From contig JAEWXG010000027.1 in NCBI GenBank assembly GCA_023396095.1, positions 79,233-143,232 on the forward strand: a DNA stretch of 64,000 nt, written 5' to 3'. The stretch's first letter is position 1; each line of letters starts with the position of its first letter. A program made the translations under genes and the position numbers. The notes under the pieces were generated by a model that saw only the letters and a list, made by a program, of their open reading frames with translations, did not search any database and was not told the origin of the DNA. This document shows positions 28,826-38,798 of the stretch, one piece after another. This stretch comes from Bacillota bacterium (lineage in GTDB: Bacteria; Bacillota; Clostridia; Christensenellales; UBA3700).

Positions 28826-30259
28826 TTAATCCAAAGTCAAAATTCTAATAGTATCTGATGGATGCCCGATTAATAACTGTGATCCTATAACGGTAATGAT
28901 GGTATCTCCAGCTTTAGCAATTCCTGTTGTCTTTGCTGCTTTAATCGCAGATTGACTAAGCTCCTCTAGTGAATCTTGCATTGTCTTTTTAACTGGTAAA
29001 ATTCCATATCTTAAATTAAGTTGCCTTCTTGCCTTTTCATCTACTGTTAAAGCAATTACAGGGCAATTTGGTCTAAATGATGCAAAATACACTGGTGTTG
29101 ATCCAGATAAAGTAACTACAGCAATAGCCTTAGCTTGAATGTATTCTGCGGCTATAGATGCTGCAAAACAAATTGTATCTTTAATATCTTTTTTAACATT
29201 AATACTTTCTCTATTTATTTTTTTGCAATATTTGGAATTTTCTGCTGATAAAGCAATTTCAGACATAGTCTCAACGGCTTTAATTGGATATTGACCAACT
29301 GCTGTTTCGCCAGATAACATAATTGCAGATGTCCCATCATATATGGCATTTGCCACATCAGACACTTCTGCCCTCGTAGGCCTTGCTGAATTAATCATCG
29401 ATTCTAACATTTGTGTAGCTGTAATTACAAATTTCCCTTGGGATACACATTTTTCTATTATTTCTTTTTGTATTTTTGGTATTTCTTTGTAAGAAATTTC
29501 TACACCCAAATCCCCTCTAGCAACCATAATACCATCTGCATGTTTTATTATGGAATCAATATTTTTTACACCTTCTTTATTCTCAATTTTACAAACTATT
29601 TGAACTTTTTCCCCGCCAACTGCATTAACATATTCTCGTAACTGAATAATATCACTTTCTTTTCTTGTGAATGAAGCTGCTATAAAATCTACACCTTTTT
29701 CAATAGCATATTTAATTTCCTCTTTATCAAGCTCGGAAAGATATGGCATTTTAATATTTACACTTGGGATATTAACACTCTTACTATTAGATAATTTACC
29801 GCCTACAATAACCTTTGTAATTATTTTCTTTCCTTCAATATCAACAACTTTTAACTCAATCTTCCCATCGTCTAGTAAAATTGTAGTTCCTTTCTTAATC
29901 TCATTATATAGATTTGAATATGACACAAATGAAACTTGATTATTTGATCCATCAATTGGACAATCAGCATCTAAAGTAAATAATTGGCCCTTAACCAATA
30001 TTGCGCTCCCTGTTACAAATCTTCCTATTCTAATTTCGGGTCCTCTTGTGTCCATTAAAATTGGTATAGGAAGCTTTAATTCTTCTCTTGCTGCTTTGAC
30101 TCTGTCTATAACTTCACCATTTGTAATTTTATTCCCATGTGAAAAATTAATACGAGCACAGTTCATCCCTTTCAACATTAATTCTTTAATCAACTCTAAA
30201 GTATCCACTGCTGGACCAATTGTTGCTATAATTTTTGTTTTTCTATAAATATTTTTCAT
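28826..30259 (-). CDS. pyk: Pyruvate kinase
   Basis: Final ATP-yielding step of glycolysis. 477 aa: N-terminal KIIATIGPAVDT, the INFSHG motif near 38, the signature cluster with KIENKEGV and MVARGDLGVE near 250, and C-terminal alpha/beta domain. The extra C-terminal PEP-utiliser domain of bacillar enzymes is absent. It follows hinT by 3 bp and may share the mtaB transcript. Confidence 0.97.
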   Translation of the reverse strand: MKNIYRKTKIIATIGPAVDTLELIKELMLKGMNCARINFSHGNKITNGEVIDRVKAAREELKLPIPILMDTRGPEIRIGRFVTGSAILVKGQLFTLDADCPIDGSNNQVSFVSYSNLYNEIKKGTTILLDDGKIELKVVDIEGKKIITKVIVGGKLSNSKSVNIPSVNIKMPYLSELDKEEIKYAIEKGVDFIAASFTRKESDIIQLREYVNAVGGEKVQIVCKIENKEGVKNIDSIIKHADGIMVARGDLGVEISYKEIPKIQKEIIEKCVSQGKFVITATQMLESMINSARPTRAEVSDVANAIYDGTSAIMLSGETAVGQYPIKAVETMSEIALSAENSKYCKKINRESINVKKDIKDTICFAASIAAEYIQAKAIAVVTLSGSTPVYFASFRPNCPVIALTVDEKARRQLNLRYGILPVKKTMQDSLEELSQSAIKAAKTTGIAKAGDTIITVIGSQLLIGHPSDTIRILTLD

Positions 30260-30262
30260 TGT

Positions 30263-30601
30263 TTACCCCATCTTATCACACAATTTTTCTCCACCTAAAA
30301 TGTGAAAATGTAAATGCATAACGCTTTGACAACCATTCTCTCCTGCATTTGAAACAACTCTAAATCCATTCTGAAGACCTAACTGATCTTTTAAATCTCC
30401 AACTTTTTTTAAGCATTTCCCCAACATCACACTTTGCAATTCCGTCATCTCAGCAACATTTTTATAATGTTCCTTTGGAATCATTAAATAGTGTTTTTGC
30501 GCTTGAGGTGCAATATCATTTATGATAATCATCAAATCATCTTCATAAACTTTTTCTGTTTTTATTTCATTGTTTATTATTTTACAAAAAATACAATCCA
30601 T
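30263..30601 (-). CDS. hinT: HIT-family nucleotide hydrolase (HinT-like)
   Basis: 112 aa. Starts CIFCKIINNEI with the conserved zinc-type CxxC and ends with the histidine triad HLHFHILGG (near 97-105). Family members hydrolyse AMP- or GMP-linked substrates such as adenosine phosphoramidates. Sits 1 bp after mtaB. Confidence 0.95.
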   Translation of the reverse strand: MDCIFCKIINNEIKTEKVYEDDLMIIINDIAPQAQKHYLMIPKEHYKNVAEMTELQSVMLGKCLKKVGDLKDQLGLQNGFRVVSNAGENGCQSVMHLHFHILGGEKLCDKMG

Positions 30602-30602
30602 C

Positions 30603-31847
30603 TTATTCCTCCGCTAATAAGCCATCAATAAATAAAGTTTTACCAATCACTTTTAATATTTTACCATTACCTGCATTTTCTTTGTAAAACTTAATAAAAT
30701 TTCTTGAATGCCCTTGCTTATATTTATCATTATATTCATTTTCAAATAGTACTTCTTGCTCTTTTCCAATAAACTTTGATAATTCATTCTTTCTTACTTC
30801 ATCTGCTACTTGCTCTAATTCTAATACTCTTTTCTTAATTACCTCTTTTGGTAATTGTTTAAACTTTGCAGCGACTGTACCATCTCTTAATGAGTAACCA
30901 AAAATGTGCGTTTGCATAAAAGATATTTCCTTAACAAAATTTTTTGTATTTTCAAAGTCTTCTTCTGTTTCAGTAGGGAACCCACAAATAATGTCCGTTG
31001 TGATTGTTGCATCTTCAAAATTATTTCTTATAAGGTTAACCTTTTTTCTATACTCCTCAATAGTATATTTTCTGTTCATCTTTTTTAATACGGCATTGGA
31101 TCCACTTTGAAGGGATAAATGAAACTCTGGACAAAACTTTTGCAAATCTTTTAGAGCATCTAATAATTCTTGCGAAATAATTGTATTTTCAAGTGAGCCT
31201 AACCTTATTCTCGATTTAATATTCTTTAACGACTTTATTAATTCAATTAAATTAGTTCCAATATCTTTTCCGTAGCTCGACATGTCAATCCCTGTTAAAA
31301 CAATTTCATCAGAGATTTCTTGTAATTCTTCACATTCTTTTACAACGTCTTGAACGTTCCTACTTCTACTTCTACCTCTTAAATACGGAATTATACAATA
31401 TGAACAAAAGTTGTTGCATCCATCTTGTATTTTGACAAACACTCTTGTTCTAACTTGTTTAGGCGAAAAACTGTTTTCATATATCAAAGGATGATTGTAA
31501 ACTTTAACTCCAATATTATCTTCCAAAATATTAACTATCTCATATTTATTGGCTGTTCCAGTTATATAAATAACATTGTCACTTATTAAAAATTTATCTT
31601 GATTGTTTTGCGAAGCACAACCACAAACAACAATCTTTGCCATAGGATTTATGCTCAAACATTTACCAACATGTTGTCTCGACTTTCTTTCTGCCTCATT
31701 TGTAACAGCACAAGTATTTATGATATATGTATCTGCAAATTCCAAACTATCAACAACTTCATGCCCCATTTCTTCAAGTAATTTTAGAAGAACTTCACTT
31801 TCATATTGGTTAACTTTACAACCTAGTGTTATTATCGCAATTTTCAT
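30603..31847 (-). CDS. mtaB: tRNA t6A37 methylthiotransferase MtaB
   Basis: Radical SAM enzyme converting t6A37 to ms2t6A37 in tRNAs reading ANN codons. 414 aa: UPF0004 N-terminal domain (ITLGCKVNQYESE, with three Cys ligands for the second cluster), radical SAM motif DGCNNFCSYCIIPYLRGRSRSR (near 140), C-terminal TRAM-like segment. Overlaps rsmE by 4 nt. Last of the conserved heat-shock operon neighbours (yqeV in Bacillus). Confidence 0.95.
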   Translation of the reverse strand: MKIAIITLGCKVNQYESEVLLKLLEEMGHEVVDSLEFADTYIINTCAVTNEAERKSRQHVGKCLSINPMAKIVVCGCASQNNQDKFLISDNVIYITGTANKYEIVNILEDNIGVKVYNHPLIYENSFSPKQVRTRVFVKIQDGCNNFCSYCIIPYLRGRSRSRNVQDVVKECEELQEISDEIVLTGIDMSSYGKDIGTNLIELIKSLKNIKSRIRLGSLENTIISQELLDALKDLQKFCPEFHLSLQSGSNAVLKKMNRKYTIEEYRKKVNLIRNNFEDATITTDIICGFPTETEEDFENTKNFVKEISFMQTHIFGYSLRDGTVAAKFKQLPKEVIKKRVLELEQVADEVRKNELSKFIGKEQEVLFENEYNDKYKQGHSRNFIKFYKENAGNGKILKVIGKTLFIDGLLAEE

Positions 31848-32572
31848 CCCAATTCTCCTAATTCATAAAGAAGTAATGTTATTGCAACTATAGCTGCTGT
31901 TTCACACCTTAAAATTCTTTTTCCTAAAGTTAACATTTCTGCTTGATAACGCTCTTCAAAATATTTTATTTCTTCTTCTGAAAAACCACCCTCAGAACCT
32001 ATAAAAATTCCTAGGGATTTATTTACTTGTAATTTCGAAATTGATTTTAAATTTTTGGTTTTTTCATTCTCATAAAAAACTAAAATTCTATCAAGCTGTT
32101 TAACCTCATCTTTCATTAATGAAACTTCATCAAAGTATTGAATCTCAATTAATTTATTTCGGCCGGATTGTTTTGAGGCTTCTTTCGCAATGGTATTTAG
32201 TCTTTCTTGATTAATTTCATAATTTTGTGAAAACTGAGATTTAAAAATACATATTTTATCAACACCTAATTCCACTGCTTTCTGGAGAATAATTTCTAAA
32301 TGCTCCTTCTTTGGTAGTGCTTGAAATAAAACAAGTTTTGCCTGTGTTTCGCTTTCCGCTTCTACGATTTTTTTAACTTCAACAACAGCGTGTTGTTTGT
32401 AAATTTCTTTAATCGTCCCATAATAATCAAAGCCATTATTTAGAGAGACAACAACTTCGTAATTTTTTTTAAGACGTAAAACTTTACTTAGATGCCAAAA
32501 TTCCTGCCCATCAATTATTATTTCTTTATTAATAAATTTATCGCTCGTAACAAAAAATCTTCTAATTTCCAT
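31844..32572 (-). CDS. rsmE: 16S rRNA m3U1498 methyltransferase
   Basis: SPOUT-class methyltransferase for U1498. 242 aa: N-terminal PUA-like domain (RRFFVTSDKF, WHLSKVLRLK), then the knotted C-terminal domain with FQALPKKEHLEIILQKAVELGVD, FIGSEGGFSEEEI and LGKRILRCETAAI motifs. Overlaps prmA by 11 nt and mtaB by 4 nt. Confidence 0.96.
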   Translation of the reverse strand: MEIRRFFVTSDKFINKEIIIDGQEFWHLSKVLRLKKNYEVVVSLNNGFDYYGTIKEIYKQHAVVEVKKIVEAESETQAKLVLFQALPKKEHLEIILQKAVELGVDKICIFKSQFSQNYEINQERLNTIAKEASKQSGRNKLIEIQYFDEVSLMKDEVKQLDRILVFYENEKTKNLKSISKLQVNKSLGIFIGSEGGFSEEEIKYFEERYQAEMLTLGKRILRCETAAIVAITLLLYELGELG

Positions 32573-33503
32573 CTTTTATAAATCTCACGCCAGTCCACTC
32601 ACCCATTACAACTCTCTTATCTAATTTAAATCCCTGCTTACTAAATGCTTCCAAAATATCATTATATCTAGAATTAATAATACCAGACATAATCAAATAA
32701 CCTAATTTATTTAAATGGTTATAAAAATCATTTTTCATTGAAATTAAAATATCAGCAGTTATGTTAGCTAAAATAATATCTACCTTCTTATTATAATCGT
32801 TAATTGATGATTTAACTTTCAAACTAACAACCTTTTCGACACCATTTAATTTAGCATTTTCATTGGCATTCTCAATAGCCAATGGATCAATATCAAACAT
32901 ATCTATACTTGCAGCTTCTGTTTTAGCTGCAGCAACACCCAAAATACCAGATCCTGTTCCCATATCGATAACATGTTTCCCTTTAACTTCTATTTCACTT
33001 AATAAACCAAGACATAGTTTAGTACTCTCATGCTCACCTGTCCCAAAAGCCATACCTGGATTAATAATTACATTTATTTTTTTATTGTTTTCATATTCTT
33101 CCCAAACTGGTATTACAGAATATTGCCCAATATCTATTTTCTTATAATATTTCTTCCATTCATTATTCCAGTCCTCATCATTAAATTTTTTCACTTCTAC
33201 TTTTAACGATCCGATATCAAATTCAGTATTATCTTTCAAATCTATTAAATCATTCCTTATTTGACTAATTGCTTCATTAATATCTTCATTAGAAAAATAT
33301 CCTTTACATAAAACAATATCACTAAAATTTTTCAAACGATCATCATAATAATCCCAACTAACACTCACTTCCTTGTTATTAATCAAGTCTGCAAAATCTT
33401 GTCCATCAAAAATAGAGACATCACTCCCATTTTGAGAAATGATGTCTGCTACTAATTCAGATCCTAAAGTATTAGTTTCTATTGTTACTTCATTCCACTC
33501 CAT
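32562..33503 (-). CDS. prmA: Ribosomal protein L11 methyltransferase
   Basis: Trimethylates L11. 313 aa: N-terminal substrate domain, then a Rossmann SAM domain with NPGMAFGTGEHESTKLCLG near 150, MGTGSGILGVAAAKT near 180 and ILANITADIL near 245. Overlaps dnaJ by 14 nt. Conserved position (yqeT) in the Firmicute dnaK operon. Confidence 0.96.
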   Translation of the reverse strand: MEWNEVTIETNTLGSELVADIISQNGSDVSIFDGQDFADLINNKEVSVSWDYYDDRLKNFSDIVLCKGYFSNEDINEAISQIRNDLIDLKDNTEFDIGSLKVEVKKFNDEDWNNEWKKYYKKIDIGQYSVIPVWEEYENNKKINVIINPGMAFGTGEHESTKLCLGLLSEIEVKGKHVIDMGTGSGILGVAAAKTEAASIDMFDIDPLAIENANENAKLNGVEKVVSLKVKSSINDYNKKVDIILANITADILISMKNDFYNHLNKLGYLIMSGIINSRYNDILEAFSKQGFKLDKRVVMGEWTGVRFIKDGN

Positions 33504-34647
33504 TCTGTTTGCCCCTGAATTTTGATATTAAAGGTATTTGACTACTTTTAAGTGTTTTATCAAATTGTTCTAAAAGTGATTTTTGCTCTGACGTTAACGA
33601 CTTTGGCGTTTCAATGACAACTTGTACATATAAATCACCATAACTTTCTTTGCGCAAATACTTAATACCTTTGCCCTTCATCCTAAATATTGTCCCTGTT
33701 TGTGTCCCCTTTGGCACATCAAACGTTAATGTTTTTCCATCTAAAACATTAAATTTTACAGTAGCTCCCAACATTGCATCAATTGGGGTAATAGGTACTT
33801 GCAATCTTAAGTCGTATCCTTCTCTTTGGAAAAGAGTATCATTAACAACATTAATTACAATATTAACATCACCACTTGGCCCACCATTTAACCCAGGCTG
33901 TCCTTCACCGCGATAAGTTAAAACTTGGTTGTGATCAATTCCAGCTGGAACTTTGACGGTAATATTTGTTTTAATCTTAACAAAACCTTTTCCTCTACAA
34001 ATTTTACACTTTTCAGTAATAATTTTACCTTTTCCACCACAAGTTGAACATGTCCTTTGCACTTGAGTTTGCCCAAAGAAAGACATTTGTTGCTCAATTG
34101 TAAATCCTTTTCCTCCACAATTAGGACACGTGTTAAATGCGGTGCCATTTGCTGCTCCTGTTCCTTTACAATCAGAACATTTAACATCTCTAGAAATCTC
34201 AACTGATTTTTGACAACCAAAAATGGCTTCTTGAAATGTAATCGTTAAGTATGATGTAATATCATCCCCGCGCATTGGTTGATTAGAACTTCTTCTACTT
34301 CCAAACCCCCCAAAACCTCCTCCGAAAACACCACTTAAAATATCTTCGAAAATTCCGCCTTCTCCACCACTAGTCGACCATTGGAAACCAGAACCACCTG
34401 CACCCATTCCATCCTCTGATCCAAAATTATCATAATTGCTTTTTTTCTGCGGATCAGATAATACACTATATGCGTGGTTAATTTCTTTAAACTTTTCTTC
34501 TATTTGTTTTTTCTCAGCTTCACTTTTTCCTGCATGCAAATCTGGATGATACTGCTTTGCAAGTTTTCTATATGCGCTTTTAATGTCTGCGTCAGTTGCA
34601 TCGCGAGAAACACCAAGAATTTCATATAAATCTTTTTCTTTTGCCAT
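33490..34647 (-). CDS. dnaJ: Chaperone protein DnaJ
   Basis: Co-chaperone that stimulates DnaK ATPase. 385 aa type I: J-domain with HPD near residue 36, Gly/Phe-rich region with GGFGGFGSRR, four zinc repeats CxxCxGxG (CSDCKGTG, CPNCGGKG, CSTCGGKG, CKICRGKG), and the C-terminal client domain. Separated from dnaK by a stem-loop, so its level may be lower than DnaK. Confidence 0.98.
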   Translation of the reverse strand: MAKEKDLYEILGVSRDATDADIKSAYRKLAKQYHPDLHAGKSEAEKKQIEEKFKEINHAYSVLSDPQKKSNYDNFGSEDGMGAGGSGFQWSTSGGEGGIFEDILSGVFGGGFGGFGSRRSSNQPMRGDDITSYLTITFQEAIFGCQKSVEISRDVKCSDCKGTGAANGTAFNTCPNCGGKGFTIEQQMSFFGQTQVQRTCSTCGGKGKIITEKCKICRGKGFVKIKTNITVKVPAGIDHNQVLTYRGEGQPGLNGGPSGDVNIVINVVNDTLFQREGYDLRLQVPITPIDAMLGATVKFNVLDGKTLTFDVPKGTQTGTIFRMKGKGIKYLRKESYGDLYVQVVIETPKSLTSEQKSLLEQFDKTLKSSQIPLISKFRGKQNGVE

Positions 34648-34670
34648 CTTGTCTCCTTATGCAATTAGAA

Positions 34671-34696
34671 AACAACTAGCAAAGTCGCTAGTTGTT
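34671..34696 (-). terminator. dnaK-dnaJ intercistronic stem-loop
   Basis: Perfect 10-bp stem AACAACTAGC / GCTAGTTGTT, loop of 6, followed on the minus strand by TTTTCTAATT. Probably a partial terminator or mRNA-processing hairpin that sets the DnaK:DnaJ ratio. Confidence 0.65.
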
Positions 34697-34713
34697 TCAA
34701 TCACAATATTTAA

Positions 34714-36543
34714 CTATTTAATCTCTGGTTCAGCGTCAATTATTGTATCATCCTTAGACGCACCGCTATTAGCGCTATCTGCTGCACCTGATGTTTGCTG
34801 TGCATTTTCTTGATAAATTCTACCTATTGCTGGCGCACAAGATTTTTGAAGTTCTTCAGAAACTTTCTTTAATGATTCAATATCATTAGCAGTCTTCATC
34901 TCTTCTTTTGCCTTATTAACCGCATCATTGATTGTTTTCTTTTCATCTTCTGTTAATTTATCACCACTTTCTTCAACAAATTTCTCAGTTCCTAAAATAA
35001 CATTTTCTAAGTTATTCTTTTCATCAATCAACTCTTTCTTTTTCTTATCTTCTTCAGCAAACTTTTCTGCCTCTTTTACTGCTTTATCAATATCATCTTT
35101 AGATAAGTTGCTTGATGCAGTAATTGTAACTGACTGTGCTTTACCAGTTGCCTTATCTACCGCTTTAACATTAACGATACCATTAGCATCAATATCAAAT
35201 GTTACTTCGATTTGAGGTATTCCTCTTCTTGCTGGAGCAATTCCATCCAATTGGAAACGACCTAAAGTCTTATTGTCTGCAGCCATAGATCTTTCACCTT
35301 GAACAACGTGAATATCAACCGCTGTTTGATTATCTGCCGCTGTAGAGAAAATTTGCGACTTTGATGTTGGTATAGTAGTATTTCTTTCAATAATTGGAGT
35401 ACTAATTCCACCTAAAGTTTCAATACCTAAAGTTAATGGTGTAACATCAAGCAATAATACGTCTTTTACCTCACCAACTAATACACCTGCTTGAATAGCG
35501 GCACCAATTGCTACACATTCATCTGGGTTAATGCCTTTGAATGGCTCTTTGCCTGTAACTTCTTTAACAGCATTTACTACAGCTGGGATACGTGTTGAAC
35601 CACCAACAAGAATTACTTTTGCAATATCGCTTGTTTTAATCCCGGCATCATTTATTGCTTGTCTTAATGGTTGCATTGTCTTATCGATCAAGTCTTTTGT
35701 CATAGCTTCAAATTTAGCTCTTGATAAATCTACATCGATATGTTGAGCAACATTGTCAGCCATAGTAATAAATGGAATATTAATATTTGTTGTTGTAGCA
35801 TTTGATAATGTAATTTTAGCATTTTCAGCAGCTTCCTTTATTCTTTGCATTGCAGTACTATCTGAAGATAAATCTATATTTGTTTTTGATTTAAAGTCTT
35901 CAAGAATAAATTGAATAATCTTATTATCAAAGTCATCTCCACCTAATCTATTATTACCTGCTGTTGCTAATACTTCAAATACGCCATCGCCAATTTCCAA
36001 AATAGAAACGTCGAATGTTCCACCACCAAGGTCATAAATCAAAATTTTCTGATTTTTATTTTCCTCTTTGTCCAATCCATAAGCTAATGCTGCTGCAGTT
36101 GGTTCATTAATTATTCTCAAAACTTCAAGCCCAGCAATCTTTCCAGCATCTTTTGTTGCCTGTCTTTGAGCATCTGAAAAATATGCTGGTACAGTAATTA
36201 CAGCTTGTGTAATTTTTTGCCCTAAAAATGCCTCTGCATCAGTTTTTAATTTTGTTAAAATCATTGCTGATACTTCTTGAGGAGAATATGATTTATCCCC
36301 AATTTTTACTTTTTTATCTGTTCCCATATCTCTTTTAATTGATGATATAGTTCTATCATGGTTTGCTACAGCCTGTCTTTTTGCTGTTTTACCCACTAAT
36401 CTGTCTCCATCTTTTGTAAAACCTACTACTGAAGGTGTTGTTCTATCCCCTTCAGCATTAGCAATAACTACTGGTTCTCCACCTTCCATTACTGCCACAC
36501 ATGAATTTGTTGTTCCTAAATCAATTCCAATAACTTTTGCCAT
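34714..36543 (-). CDS. dnaK: Chaperone protein DnaK (Hsp70)
   Basis: 609 aa. Nucleotide-binding domain with [32 protein letters not shown] and [10 protein letters not shown]; substrate-binding domain from about 380 with [14 protein letters not shown]; helical lid and an acidic C-terminal tail ending DAEPEIK. Third gene of hrcA-grpE-dnaK-dnaJ; controlled by HrcA through the CIRCE site ahead of hrcA. Confidence 0.98.
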   Translation of the reverse strand: MAKVIGIDLGTTNSCVAVMEGGEPVVIANAEGDRTTPSVVGFTKDGDRLVGKTAKRQAVANHDRTISSIKRDMGTDKKVKIGDKSYSPQEVSAMILTKLKTDAEAFLGQKITQAVITVPAYFSDAQRQATKDAGKIAGLEVLRIINEPTAAALAYGLDKEENKNQKILIYDLGGGTFDVSILEIGDGVFEVLATAGNNRLGGDDFDNKIIQFILEDFKSKTNIDLSSDSTAMQRIKEAAENAKITLSNATTTNINIPFITMADNVAQHIDVDLSRAKFEAMTKDLIDKTMQPLRQAINDAGIKTSDIAKVILVGGSTRIPAVVNAVKEVTGKEPFKGINPDECVAIGAAIQAGVLVGEVKDVLLLDVTPLTLGIETLGGISTPIIERNTTIPTSKSQIFSTAADNQTAVDIHVVQGERSMAADNKTLGRFQLDGIAPARRGIPQIEVTFDIDANGIVNVKAVDKATGKAQSVTITASSNLSKDDIDKAVKEAEKFAEEDKKKKELIDEKNNLENVILGTEKFVEESGDKLTEDEKKTINDAVNKAKEEMKTANDIESLKKVSEELQKSCAPAIGRIYQENAQQTSGAADSANSGASKDDTIIDAEPEIK

Positions 36544-36564
36544 AATATTTATCTCCTTATTTCC

Positions 36565-37128
36565 TTACTTTACAGTTACTACTTTTGCATAACGCAAAAC
36601 TTTATCATTTATTGTGTAACCCTTTTGAGTTACAGCTACCACCAAATTACTTTCTTTACCTTCCATCTCTATTTGAGAAACCGCTTCTTGAAAATTATAA
36701 TCAAACAATTTTCCTTCAGCTTCAATTTCTTTTACTCCTAGATTAGCTAATATTTCATTAAGTTGCTTACTTATTTTTTGATATCCTTCTAATTCTATTT
36801 CGTTACCACACATACCTATAGCTCTATCAAAAGTATCAGCAACCGGCAAAATAGCTAATATCGCATCCTCCTTACCTGCTTGATACATGTCAGATGAAAT
36901 TTTTTGATTCCTTTTCTTGTAGTTCATAAACTCCGCTTGCAATCTTAAAAACTTATCCTTCATATCAGCAAGTTCATTTTCGAGCTCTTCCTCTTTAGAA
37001 ATCTTGACTTCAGCTGTTTCATCGTTACTCTCAATCTCCGTATCCAACTTAAAATCAACGATTTTCTCGTCTTTAATGTTATCTATAGAAATATTTTCAT
37101 CTTGACAATCATTATTCTTCTTAGACAT
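36565..37128 (-). CDS. grpE: Nucleotide exchange factor GrpE
   Basis: 187 aa. Acidic N-terminus, a long coiled coil (about 45-90, LADMKDKFLRLQAEFMNYKKR), a helical bundle (PVADTFDRAI) and the C-terminal beta wing with FDYNFQEAVSQ and GYTINDKVLRYAKVVT. Releases ADP from DnaK. Four bp after hrcA. Confidence 0.97.
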   Translation of the reverse strand: MSKKNNDCQDENISIDNIKDEKIVDFKLDTEIESNDETAEVKISKEEELENELADMKDKFLRLQAEFMNYKKRNQKISSDMYQAGKEDAILAILPVADTFDRAIGMCGNEIELEGYQKISKQLNEILANLGVKEIEAEGKLFDYNFQEAVSQIEMEGKESNLVVAVTQKGYTINDKVLRYAKVVTVK

Positions 37129-37132
37129 TCCA

Positions 37133-38158
37133 TCACTCCTTATTATTTATTAACTCACTTAATGTTTTATTAACTTGTTCTAACACATTAACAACTTTTT
37201 TATAATCCATTCTCTCTGGCCCAATTACTCCTGCATGCCCAATATCAATTCCATTAATTTTATATGTAGCAGTAACTAATGCCATATTTTCTAAATCTTT
37301 TGAATCATCCTTCCCGATTTTTATATCAACTTGAATACCTGCATTATTGTCAGTACTCATTATTTCTTTTAAACGTTCTTTTTCACTTATTATTTGCATA
37401 AAATTCTTTACATTATCTATATTTTCATATTCCTTATGTTTAAAAATTTTATCGGTTCCTTCCAAATACAATTTGGATTCTTTTTGCGTTCTATACTGTG
37501 ATAAAATGTCATAAATTTTGTTAAATATTTCATTAAATCCAGCAATTGAAAAATCAATTTCTTGTTCATAATCAATAGTTTCTAATTCGTTGATTTTTAC
37601 TCCTGCAAAAATATTGTTTAATGAATAAATTACAGAATTTAAAAAATTATCCTTAATTCCATCCGGTAATACTATTGTTTTATCTTTTAAAACCCCTCCA
37701 TCAGTCACTATTATCACTAATGCGCTTCCATTGCCTAAATCTACTATTTTTATATTTTCAATTGTCAAATTATTATACCCATCTAAAACAACTATTGAAG
37801 TATAGTTTGTAACATCTGAAATAATTTTTGCTGTTTCACGCATCAAAGTTTCAATATCACTCAACTTTTCATGAAATGCATTTTCCAATTGATCAATTAT
37901 CTCGAGCCCAGATAAATTCAAACAATTATCAATATAATATTTATACGCTTGAGACGATGGCATTCTCCCTGCCGAAGTATATGGTTGTATCAAATATCCC
38001 ATTTCTTCAAGTGCTGCAAGCTCGCTTCTAATCGTAGCGGAGGAAATATCTTGCATACAATGTTTTTGAATTTCAGCACTACTAACTGGCACAGCAGTAT
38101 CTACATAATTTTCAATTACTGATTGTAATATTTTTTTCTTTCTTTCAGATAATTTCAT
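37133..38158 (-). CDS. hrcA: Heat-inducible transcription repressor HrcA
   Basis: 341 aa. Winged-helix DNA-binding domain at about 1-80 (VIENYVDTAVPVSS, SSATIRSELAALEEMGYL, HTSAGR-type YTSAGRMPSSQAYKYYID), GAF-like central domain and a C-terminal segment HAGVIGPERMDYKKV. Represses its own operon at CIRCE and depends on GroE for folding in model species. First gene of the operon, preceded by CIRCE and a -35/-10 pair. Confidence 0.97.
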   Translation of the reverse strand: MKLSERKKKILQSVIENYVDTAVPVSSAEIQKHCMQDISSATIRSELAALEEMGYLIQPYTSAGRMPSSQAYKYYIDNCLNLSGLEIIDQLENAFHEKLSDIETLMRETAKIISDVTNYTSIVVLDGYNNLTIENIKIVDLGNGSALVIIVTDGGVLKDKTIVLPDGIKDNFLNSVIYSLNNIFAGVKINELETIDYEQEIDFSIAGFNEIFNKIYDILSQYRTQKESKLYLEGTDKIFKHKEYENIDNVKNFMQIISEKERLKEIMSTDNNAGIQVDIKIGKDDSKDLENMALVTATYKINGIDIGHAGVIGPERMDYKKVVNVLEQVNKTLSELINNKE

Positions 38159-38185
38159 AAATGTAGCATTCTCCTATTGCAACTG

Positions 38186-38212
38186 TTAGCACTCTCACGC
38201 CTCAACTGCTAA
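38186..38212. promoter_or_regulatory. CIRCE operator, one arm degenerate
   Basis: TTAGCACTC, 9 bp, AACTGCTAA. Consensus is TTAGCACTC-N9-GAGTGCTAA, so the first arm is perfect and the second matches 7 of 9. It lies just downstream of the hrcA promoter -10, where HrcA would block transcription. Confidence 0.88.
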
Positions 38213-38216
38213 CATT

Positions 38217-38245
38217 ATAGTAGCACCACCATGGTAGTATGTCAA
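38217..38245 (-). promoter_or_regulatory. hrcA operon promoter
   Basis: Minus-strand TTGACA (38240-38245), 17 bp, TACTAT (38217-38222); an overlapping TATAAT three bases further on would give 20-bp spacing. CIRCE begins within a few bases. Confidence 0.7.
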
Positions 38246-38343
38246 CAACAATTTTGGAAAAATTTTTATATATTTTTTTTGAACGACTTTCATAATCTTT
38301 TTTGTTTCTTTTTGTGCAAATTTTATAAAAATATCCGCTATTC

Positions 38344-38361
38344 GGGTGGCACCATTAGGGA
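38344..38361 (+). repeat. Inverted repeat, left side of the mobile island
   Basis: GGGTGGCACCATTAGGGA. The complement of GGGTGTCCCCATTAGGGA is found at 42293-42310; 15 of 18 positions agree and the two copies face inward. Between them lie all accessory genes of this region. A target duplication outside the repeats is not evident. Confidence 0.5.
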
Positions 38362-38393
38362 AACAGGCGTAGGCGAAAAACTTACGCCTGTTT
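38361..38393. terminator. Stem-loop at the recombinase end of the island
   Basis: Perfect 11-bp stem AAACAGGCGTA / TACGCCTGTTT with an 11-nt loop, and TTTT on the plus-strand side. Part of it (CGTAGGCGAAA, 38367-38377) is also an exact inverted repeat of 38417-38427, inside the recombinase 3' end. Could act as a terminator or belong to the element's end. Confidence 0.5.
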
Positions 38394-38402
38394 TCTTGTC
38401 TT

Positions 38403-38786
38403 TTACGGCAACTCTATTTCGCCTACGTGGGTTAGAAATATTGTTACTGTTCTTTTGTATCCGCTTTCAGTTTTTACCTTTTCAGAAACAATAATTTTGT
38501 CTATTAACAACCTTACTATTTCTGGAGTAAGTTTCCTTATTCTTCCCGCTTCGCCAACAATTGAAACGAAATTATTTATATTATCGTTTATCTCGTCATA
38601 GCGTTCTATTTCGCACTTACTGTTTGCTATTGTTTCTTTTAAGGTAATTTGTTCTTGTTCGTATGCTTCAGTCATCAAGATAAACCGCTCTTCCGAAATC
38701 TTCCCTAAAACCTTGTCTTTATAAAGACTTTGAATTACTTTATTCAGAGTCTTTATTCTGTTTTCGGCTTCGGATAGCAGTTTCAC
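38403..38786 (-). pseudogene. Large serine recombinase, C-terminal (DUF4368) remnant
   Basis: 127 codons matching the coiled-coil and DUF4368 tail of Tn4451/TnpX-type recombinases (NRIKTLNKVIQSLYKDKVLGK, YEQEQITLKE, LTPEIVRLLIDKIIV). It lies in the same frame as the upstream chimera and is separated from it only by one TAA and four sense codons, so a single nonsense mutation cuts what was one protein. The GTG at 38786 lacks a ribosome site. No catalytic serine domain remains in the window. Confidence 0.85.
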
Positions 38787-38798
38787 TTTCTTTGTGAT

